Part shown: one piece after another, positions 55,456 through 61,338 of the stretch
How positions within the stretch are numbered: the first letter of the stretch is position 1
How the letters are laid out: each line of letters starts with the position of its first letter
NCBI RefSeq assembly: GCF_011758565.1
Contig: NZ_JAAMOX010000004.1
Span: 43,975 to 107,974, forward strand
DNA from: Lysinibacter cavernae
GTDB lineage: Bacteria; Actinomycetota; Actinomycetes; Actinomycetales; Microbacteriaceae
Length of the DNA: 64,000 nt
Direction: 5' to 3'
The notes under the pieces: generated by a model
Seen by the model: the letters and a program-made list of their open reading frames with translations, nothing else
Told to the model about the DNA's origin: nothing
Database searches by the model: none
Program-made: the position numbers and the translations under genes

Positions 55456-55821
55456 CTAGCCGCTGACCGCTGCTTCGATCTCGGCGCGCCTGCGCCTGAC
55501 CACGCGATCAAACACGGATTTTGGAACCGGCTGATCGACCGAAAACCTAAACCCGCCCTTTGTCACGGCAAACCCAACAAGGTCATCGGCGACAGACGAC
55601 ACAACAGTTGAACTGAATGGGTACAGCGCCAACCCCTGTTTCAGCGTGACAATGCTGATAAGCGGTCGTGATCGGTAACGGAGGGCCGGCATACCGTAGC
55701 TTGTGCCTTCGGTCGCGCCGGGAGCCAATTCGCGTGCTCGGTTGTACAGCTCTGCGAGTAACGACCGTTCGGGTTCGGCGGCCGCCGCAATGTAATCGGT
55801 GACGTCGGTCTGGTCAGGCAT
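55456..55821 (-). CDS. DUF1801 (YdhG-like) protein
   Basis: A 121-residue protein of the DUF1801/YdhG fold (MPDQTDVTDYIAAAAEPERSLL in part, GATEGTSYGMPALRYR, GLALYPFSSTVVSS, GGFRFSVDQPVPKSVFDRVVRRR in part). A Bacillus member (Fra/YdhG) acts as an iron chaperone, but most are uncharacterised. Its ATG lies eight bases inside the end of the ArsR gene, so the two are co-translated. The longer frame to 55851 is inside the ArsR gene. Confidence 0.85.
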   Translation of the reverse strand: MPDQTDVTDYIAAAAEPERSLLAELYNRARELAPGATEGTSYGMPALRYRSRPLISIVTLKQGLALYPFSSTVVSSVADDLVGFAVTKGGFRFSVDQPVPKSVFDRVVRRRRAEIEAAVSG

Positions 55822-56182
55822 TGGCCGGACCCCCAACCGATGCGAGGTCACTCGTCACTCGCTCAAGCGCCCCGGGAACAGGCGAAAAATAGGCCCACGT
55901 GCCGCGCTTCTCCCGACTCAAGAATCCGGCAGCCACAAGAATCTTGAGGTGGTGGGAAACCGTCGGCTGCCCAAGCCCAAGTGGCTGGGTAAGATCACAG
56001 ACGCAAACCGCGCCCTCTTCGCTCGCAAAAATGATGGACAGGAGCCGGATCCGCGCTGGATCGGCTAGAGCCTTGAGCGTTGCGGCTACCTCGGCTGCTC
56101 GTTCTGCGCTGATCGAGCTATGCGGCGCGTTGGGCGCACACACGGTGACATCTCGTAGCTCCAGCGGTTCGGCAATTGTCAT
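55814..56182 (-). CDS. ArsR-family metal-type regulator
   Basis: A 122-residue ArsR/SmtB winged-helix repressor: LKALADPARIRLLSIIF, then EGAVCVCDLTQPLGLGQPTVSHHL (key part CVCDL in the alpha-3/4 region and QPTVSHHLKIL as recognition helix), then GTWAYFSPVPGAL. The CVCDL motif is the metal(loid) site of ArsR-type arsenic/antimony sensors; an extra N-terminal cysteine (VCAPNAPH) may be a third ligand. ATG 56182 has GAGAAG upstream. It is coupled to the DUF1801 gene; no arsenate reductase or efflux pump is in view. An imperfect ATCGA/TCGAT dyad near 56243-56258 could be the operator. Confidence 0.9.
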   Translation of the reverse strand: MTIAEPLELRDVTVCAPNAPHSSISAERAAEVAATLKALADPARIRLLSIIFASEEGAVCVCDLTQPLGLGQPTVSHHLKILVAAGFLSREKRGTWAYFSPVPGALERVTSDLASVGGPANA

Positions 56183-56453
56183 CAGCTTCTCATCTCTCTG
56201 GCGTTCCTTCTGCTTCTGCGGATTCGCCCGCATTCACAGATCGAAAGCTATCGATTTATTCTATCAACGAGAGCCTGAGGGTATCCAGCAATCCAACCGA
56301 GCGCACGTCCGGCGGGACGCCACAATGCGTTGAGACCCGCCGCCGCGTGTAGCAGACCGTCACAAAAGCGCAGATACGACCTCGATGCTGTCACGATAGA
56401 ACGTGGAACGGCATCGCGCTACTCCCCCGCACCCCGCACGAAAGAACACACTC

Positions 56454-57269
56454 ATGCCAAGCACCGTCACCACGAACAACGTCGAGCTGACCGAAGAATC
56501 ACGCCAAGGCATCCTCAAGACCCGGCTCTACCGCATCAGAGCGACGGCAGATATCCCTGCACAGCGAGTAACGCGAGGAGATCTTGGCGGCTGGGTCGAG
56601 TCTCTCGAAACGTCAGCGGGTGAGCCACGCCTGAGCGATAACGCCTGGGTTTTTGACAATGCATCAGTGTATGGCGACGCCCGCATCTCCGGCAACGCCG
56701 CCATTCGCCAAGATGCTCAGGTCTTTGGTGAAGCTCGCGTCTCTGGTGATGCGATTGTGTCGGGCAAGGCCCAAATCTGGGGCACGGCCGACGTGTCGGG
56801 CGAATCCTGGGTAGCGGAAATCGCGAGGGTTTACGAACAGGCACGAGTCACTGATCGCGCCCGTGTTCGCGACCGCGCTTGGGTGTTTGGCGAGGCCGTC
56901 ATCCAGGAGTCCGCCGTCGTTGGCGGGACGGCTCTCGTGCGAGATTCAGCGGCGGTTCGCGGCAAGGCCCAAATCATCGGGCCATCGCAGGTCAGGGGAA
57001 ATGCCGAACTCACGGAGAGCTGGCACAGCCTTGCCCTCGGCCCGATTGGACCGCATAACGCCACGCTCACCGTCAACCGGACTCGCGATGATGGGCACCT
57101 CCTTGAGCTTCAGGGTTGGACTGGTACCATCGCAGAACTCAGGACGGACCTCCAGCATCGCCCCGCGGCGTTTTGGGAAAGCCAGGGGCTGAGCCGGAGC
57201 GATGGGCTCACTCAATTTGAGCTTGCTCTGTCGCTGGCCGAGTTTTCCACACGGCGTTGGCAACAGTAA
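56454..57269 (+). CDS. Left-handed beta-helix (hexapeptide-repeat) protein
   Basis: A 271-residue protein whose middle (about 45-190) is a run of short hydrophobic-every-sixth-residue repeats: NAWVFDNASVYGDARISGNA, then AQVFGEARVSGDAIVSGKAQ, then WVFGEAVIQESAVVGGTAL. This is a left-handed parallel beta helix without the catalytic His or loop insertions of acetyltransferases. Related YdcK-like proteins occur in bacteria and phage genomes with no known activity. A C-terminal globular part of 80 residues contains NATLTVNRTRDDG. GAAAG lies upstream of the ATG. Divergent from ArsR; no co-transcribed neighbours. Confidence 0.78.
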   Translation: MPSTVTTNNVELTEESRQGILKTRLYRIRATADIPAQRVTRGDLGGWVESLETSAGEPRLSDNAWVFDNASVYGDARISGNAAIRQDAQVFGEARVSGDAIVSGKAQIWGTADVSGESWVAEIARVYEQARVTDRARVRDRAWVFGEAVIQESAVVGGTALVRDSAAVRGKAQIIGPSQVRGNAELTESWHSLALGPIGPHNATLTVNRTRDDGHLLELQGWTGTIAELRTDLQHRPAAFWESQGLSRSDGLTQFELALSLAEFSTRRWQQ

Positions 57270-57426
57270 TTATGCTGCCGCCCCATCGTGGGATAAACTC
57301 GGCAGCGCACACGGCATGAACTATCGCTCGATTGAGACAGCTCGGTAGTTGATGTCGTGTGTTTTTGCGTTTAGCGGCGTTGACGGTCGCAAGACAGCCA
57401 ACGAACACACCGGCCGCTTAACTGAC

Positions 57427-57462
57427 CGAAGCTCCCCGTGAATAGATTCACGAGGAGCTTCG
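57427..57462. terminator. Bidirectional hairpin terminator
   Basis: A 16-bp stem with one mismatch (57427-57442 with 57447-57462) and a 4-nt loop between convergent genes, 25 bases from the stop of the beta-propeller gene. It can end both transcripts. Confidence 0.75.
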
Positions 57463-57486
57463 TTCGTCGGGGGGACGATATGTCAG

Positions 57487-59367
57487 CTACTGGCGGCGCG
57501 CGACGCGTCCGCTCAGGAGCAGGCCGCCGGCAAGCAGCAGCAGTACTGAGCCGAACAGTGCTGTGGCAGCGTTGTTGCCGGTCACTGCAAGGCCAGAGCC
57601 ATCAGCAGTGTGGGGAGCGCTGCCTCCGTCAGTTTGATCGCCTGGCAGCGGTTTGGCCGAGCCATCTATTCCAGGAGTTTCGGTTCCTGGAGTCTCCGTT
57701 CCAGGCTGCTCTGTTCCAGGCTTTTCTTCACCGGGGCCGGGCACTGTTGCGGCCTCCGCGATCGATAGGTTGAAGTCCTTCGTGTCGGTACCAAAGGAGT
57801 CGGTAACCGTGACGGTGAGGACGTAGTCGCCAGCCGCCGCCGGAGTGCCAGAGAGGGTTCCGGTAGCGGGGTCAAGCGCGAGACCTGCTGGCCCGCCAGC
57901 GGCGCGACTGACCGAGTCAACCGACCAGGCAATGTCGCTCTGACCAGCCGCATCAATAACAATCGGGGCGTATTCCGTGCCAACGGTTCCTGCGGGCAAG
58001 TCGCCTTCGCGGGTAATCTTTGGTCCATCAACAACGATCTGGGCGGCCTCGCTCACGCCGGAGGTTCCCCAGAAGTCATCGGAGAACGAAACACGGTAGA
58101 GCGCTGCAACGGTTTCCGGGGTGACCTCGACGGTCAGCTCGGAACGGTTCTGCCCCTCGAGTTCGGCCCAGGTAGTTCCGCCGTCGGTGGATGCTTGCCA
58201 GCGGAGTCCGCCGCCGTAGTGTGGCTTGATGCCCTCAACGATGGTTGAGAAGGTGACATCCTGTCCGATGGTGGTTGCAACCTGGTCCTCAGGGTCGGTG
58301 ACTGCGGCCGCGTTGATCAGGGTCACGCTGCTGCCTCGCTCACCAATGTAGCCCGTATCTGCGCTGAGCAGGTCTCCGGTGACTGGGTTCAGCCCAATCT
58401 CAGATCCGCCGCCAGTTGGGATCGTGCGGTAGCTTTCCGAGCGAACACCGGTTGTGAAGTTCGCAGACATAGCCATTCCCCAACGACCAACGGCCGTGTA
58501 GGCGCGTGTCTCATCCGGCGACAAGACGATGTCTGAGATGAGCGTTCCAACGCCCTGCTTGGTGAGGATCTCGCCCGTGATCGTGCTCATCGAGATTGCA
58601 GCGTTGAAGCTCACGCCGTAGAGCACATCAGGATTACTTGTCAGCACGAGGTCGTGGACGTCCTCGCCTGGTGTCGGGAGGATGCTGATGATCGACAGGT
58701 CCGCGGGGTCAAGGACATTCAGCGCCTGTGTGTAAACGTTGTTCTTGACGAACAGCTTTGAGTTGTCCGCGCTCAGCACCATTGCGTGCATGTTGATACC
58801 AACGGTCTGCTTCGCCTCGATCTCACCGGTAACGGCGTTGACCTTCATCACGTCGTCTGAGCCGGTGATGTAGTAGGAACTCTCATCCGGAGTCAGGACG
58901 AGGTCGTTGATGTACGTGTGCTTAAAGGTGTGGGTCGCAATGACGGTACCAGATGCCAGATCAACGACGGCAACGTTGGGTGCGAAGTACGATGTACCAA
59001 CCTGAACATAGGCAAGCGTCTGAGCCGCATTCAGCACCACGCCGTCTGCATATTCAGACCCGAGCGAGATGGTCCGAACGAGCTCTTTTGCTTCAAGGTC
59101 AACGACGTTAAGCGTGCCGTTGGCAACACCAACAACGTAGGCATAACGACCGTCATGGGAGAACTCCATGGCCCCAGGGCCAACACCGTCACCAATCATA
59201 ATTTCGGTGGTGAGCTCGGCCACAAACGGTGCTGCGGCACGAGTCTCGACCGGCATCGCCGGTTCGTCAGCCGCGTTGGCAGCCGTTGCCCCGGCAAATG
59301 CACCAAGCGACAGCGTTGTTGCGAGCGCAAGAGAAAGGCCTCCGCGAAGTCGCGATGAAATAGTCAT
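57487..59367 (-). CDS. Beta-propeller surface protein, LAVTG-anchored
   Basis: A 626-residue exported protein. Signal peptide MTISSRLRGGLSLALATTLS ending near ANAADEP (residue 33); then a seven-bladed-propeller-like region (about 50-340) with repeated YVVGVANGTLNVVDLE, VVLNAAQTLAYVQVGTSYF, VDLASGTVIATH and VLSPDETRAYTAVG units of the YVTN/'PQQ-like' surface type. An Ig-like domain (WQASTDGGTTWAELEGQ, about 370-440) and a putative-Ig domain (GLALDPATGTLSGTPAAAGDY, about 440-535) follow, then a Pro/Glu/Thr-Gly linker (PGTEQPGTETPGTETPG) and the sorting signal LAVTG (from 593), helix and RVARRQ. ATG 59367 preceded by AGGGG. A structured leader precedes it. Confidence 0.9.
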   Translation of the reverse strand: MTISSRLRGGLSLALATTLSLGAFAGATAANAADEPAMPVETRAAAPFVAELTTEIMIGDGVGPGAMEFSHDGRYAYVVGVANGTLNVVDLEAKELVRTISLGSEYADGVVLNAAQTLAYVQVGTSYFAPNVAVVDLASGTVIATHTFKHTYINDLVLTPDESSYYITGSDDVMKVNAVTGEIEAKQTVGINMHAMVLSADNSKLFVKNNVYTQALNVLDPADLSIISILPTPGEDVHDLVLTSNPDVLYGVSFNAAISMSTITGEILTKQGVGTLISDIVLSPDETRAYTAVGRWGMAMSANFTTGVRSESYRTIPTGGGSEIGLNPVTGDLLSADTGYIGERGSSVTLINAAAVTDPEDQVATTIGQDVTFSTIVEGIKPHYGGGLRWQASTDGGTTWAELEGQNRSELTVEVTPETVAALYRVSFSDDFWGTSGVSEAAQIVVDGPKITREGDLPAGTVGTEYAPIVIDAAGQSDIAWSVDSVSRAAGGPAGLALDPATGTLSGTPAAAGDYVLTVTVTDSFGTDTKDFNLSIAEAATVPGPGEEKPGTEQPGTETPGTETPGIDGSAKPLPGDQTDGGSAPHTADGSGLAVTGNNAATALFGSVLLLLAGGLLLSGRVARRQ

Positions 59368-59385
59368 CAGAAAATCCCCTAAAAC

Positions 59386-59469
59386 TGCCCTTACGGGCAT
59401 CTCGTGATTCGCAGACTGAGCCGCTCATGAGCGTTCGTTGCGAATACTCGCCGGTCCCTAGTGGCGAGT
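59386..59469 (-). promoter_or_regulatory. Structured leader of the LAVTG protein
   Basis: On the minus strand three stems stand in series before the gene: a 7-bp stem (59463-59469 with 59446-59452), directly stacked on a second 7-bp stem (59439-59445 with 59407-59413) that encloses a perfect palindrome GCTCATGAGC (59423-59432), then a 5-bp hairpin with a GUAA tetraloop (59386-59399). The start codon is 19 bases further on. It matches no riboswitch class I know; it could be a regulatory RNA leader, or on the plus strand a terminator (TTTT follows 59469). Confidence 0.45.
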
Positions 59470-59636
59470 TTTCCGAATCACAGCCCCCTGGCTATTCGGA
59501 TGGTGACGCTTCGTATCCCGAAGCTCACATCTATAGTTTGGCTCAGTGACTGTCGTTGTAGGCGAGGGGAAACTAAAAGCTGGCGTTTTAACCCCCTCTC
59601 TCACCCCTCACAGCTCGAAGGCGGCATACTTAGATC

Positions 59637-60341
59637 GTGTATTCCGAACGTCAGTCTTCTCTTTCAGGCGCAACCCTGTGGGCCGTCTCAGGTGGAGGAC
59701 ACAGCACTGTGGTCCCAGACGGCTGCATTGATATCATCTGGATGCAGGGCGAGCTGCTTGCCATCGGCCCGATGACTCGACCAATCACAACACCTGCCCT
59801 CTCAGCGCCGGCCGTCGGGCTACGGTTCGGCCCTGGTATTGCTCCACAACTCCTCAGAATCGGGGCCGGCGAACTCACTGATACCAGGGTGCCCCTCGAC
59901 AACATCCTTCCGTCACCGGTGGTCTTGGAATCAACGGACCGCCTCAATGGCAGCTCCTTGGTCGGCGCAACGGGAACTGAGCTTGAAACGCTCGTCCACA
60001 CGGCACAGGGTTCGCTCCGTCGCACACCCACACGGCGAGACGAGAGTGCGCACATGTTGGAACTCGTCGCTCAGGGGATGCCGGTCCGCAGCATTGCCGC
60101 AGAGCTCCACCTCTCTGAACGGCAACTTCATCGCCGCAGTATCGATGCGTTCGGGTACGGGCTTCGAACGCTCGGCCGCATCCTCAGGTTCAACACGGCC
60201 GCGAGGATGCTGAGCGCCGGCAACACGGTGGCGTCTGTAGCGACCGCGGCCGGCTACGCCGATCAGCCACATTTCACCCGCGAGTACTTCGAATTCGCCG
60301 GAACGACTCCTGGGAAATACAGGTCGCTGCCCGGTTCGTGA
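59637..60341 (+). CDS. AraC-family transcription regulator
   Basis: A 234-residue regulator. The N-terminal part (about 1-110: GHSTVVPDGCIDIIWMQGEL, AIGPMTRPI, LRFGPGIAPQLL) is the DUF6597/'transcriptional regulator N-terminal' beta-barrel type, and the C-terminal AraC double helix-turn-helix is VRSIAAELHLSERQLHRRSI plus SVATAAGYADQPHFTREYFEFAGTTPGKYR (key part AGYADQPHFTREF-like). GTG start with AAGGCGG about 11 bases upstream. It precedes a VOC protein gene by 50 bases on the same strand; AraC-VOC pairs of this size are common and the VOC gene is a likely target. Confidence 0.88.
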   Translation: MYSERQSSLSGATLWAVSGGGHSTVVPDGCIDIIWMQGELLAIGPMTRPITTPALSAPAVGLRFGPGIAPQLLRIGAGELTDTRVPLDNILPSPVVLESTDRLNGSSLVGATGTELETLVHTAQGSLRRTPTRRDESAHMLELVAQGMPVRSIAAELHLSERQLHRRSIDAFGYGLRTLGRILRFNTAARMLSAGNTVASVATAAGYADQPHFTREYFEFAGTTPGKYRSLPGS

Positions 60342-60391
60342 TGTCCGTTTCTTTCAAGACGGGCAAGCCGTCCCTGACGTAACCTCAGTGC

Positions 60392-60787
60392 ATGAGTATA
60401 CGTTTTGGTTTTCTTGGAATTGTGACTGCAAACATGGGCGCCTCGCTCGACTTTTATCGCGCGCTTGGGCTCGATATCCCAGACGGCGTTGAATCAGAAC
60501 CCCATGTTGACGCAGTGCTCCCATCTGGCGTTACCCTCGCGTGGGACACGATTGACCTGGTCAAGTCGTTTGATACCGACTGGGTCGCACCCTCTGGCAG
60601 CCAGCGCATCGCATTGGCATTTGCGTTTGACTCCCCTGCAGAGGTTGACGCAACCGTCTTGCGCATGGGCGAGCTCGGCTATCGCATCCACCTTGAACCG
60701 TGGGACGCATTTTGGGGCCAGCGCTACGCGACGCTCATCGACCCCGATGGAAACTCCATAGACCTGTTTGCCGCGCTCGAAGGCTAA
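60392..60787 (+). CDS. VOC-family (glyoxalase-like) protein
   Basis: A 131-residue vicinal-oxygen-chelate protein with the paired beta-alpha-beta-beta-beta modules: FLGIVTANMGASLDFYRALGLDIP, then VTLAWDTIDLVKSF, LAFAFDSPAEVDATVLRMGE in part and the closing GQRYATLIDPDGNSIDLFA. Members act as dioxygenases, glyoxalases or antibiotic-binding proteins; the exact role is unknown. Co-directional with the AraC gene and convergent with a second VOC gene six bases away. Confidence 0.88.
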   Translation: MSIRFGFLGIVTANMGASLDFYRALGLDIPDGVESEPHVDAVLPSGVTLAWDTIDLVKSFDTDWVAPSGSQRIALAFAFDSPAEVDATVLRMGELGYRIHLEPWDAFWGQRYATLIDPDGNSIDLFAALEG

Positions 60788-60793
60788 GGAGCC

Positions 60794-61198
60794 CTAACCC
60801 TGCACCTGGGCTGGGTCCATGTAGAAGACTTCCCAACTGTGACCGTCGAGATCGCGGAAGGCTCCCTGATACATGAAATCGTCTTTGGTCGGAAGCTTGG
60901 TGACGTTTGCGCCAGAGGACGCGGCATTGGCGAGGGCGGCATCCACGTCGGCTTCGCTGCTCAGCCCGAGCGCGTTAATCACCTCGCCGTGGGTGGCCGC
61001 GTTGACCGGCTCCTTCTCGCTGAACTGCGCAAAGTACTTCGGCACAAGCAGCATCACGTAAATCGTGTCGCTGATGACCACGCATGAAGCGTTTTCATCG
61101 GTGAACTGCTCGTTGATCGTAAATCCGAGCGAGGTATAGAACGCCTTCGACGCGTCGAGGTCGCTCACTGGCAGGTTAATGAAGATCTGTGCTGACAT
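60794..61198 (-). CDS. VOC-family protein, second copy
   Basis: A 134-residue VOC protein: QIFINLPVSDLDASKAFYTSLGF, CVVISDTIYVMLLVPKYFAQF, then a subfamily block EADVDAALANAASSGANVTKLP and the closing GAFRDLDGHSWEVFYMDP. This is the subfamily annotated as lactoylglutathione-lyase-like with 'INLPV(S/K)DL' start, distinct from the neighbouring VOC protein. ATG 61198 gives the normal N-terminus; the longer frame to 61246 adds an unlikely polar stretch. Function unknown. Confidence 0.86.
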   Translation of the reverse strand: MSAQIFINLPVSDLDASKAFYTSLGFTINEQFTDENASCVVISDTIYVMLLVPKYFAQFSEKEPVNAATHGEVINALGLSSEADVDAALANAASSGANVTKLPTKDDFMYQGAFRDLDGHSWEVFYMDPAQVQG

Positions 61199-61263
61199 AG
61201 GGCAACTGTACGCCTGCTTTGTGCCCGAAGGAACACGATTGCTCATATTGTTGTGGAGGCATT

Positions 61264-61315
61264 GGGCGGCAGCTTCGAATCATTCTTCATCGCTTGCTGC
61301 CGCCCGTCAGCTCCC
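61264..61315 (-). terminator. Hairpin after the repeat surface protein
   Basis: Perfect 10-bp GC-rich arms (61264-61273 and 61306-61315) with a 32-nt loop, 24 bases beyond the stop of the gene at 61339. No T-run. Confidence 0.5.
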
Positions 61316-61338
61316 CTAGCTGCGGAGAGCGTGCACCG

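Noticed and set aside
59446..59472. Plus-strand terminator reading (stem followed by TTTT)
   Set aside because: No plus-strand gene lies upstream to terminate; the minus-strand leader reading is preferred but not proven.
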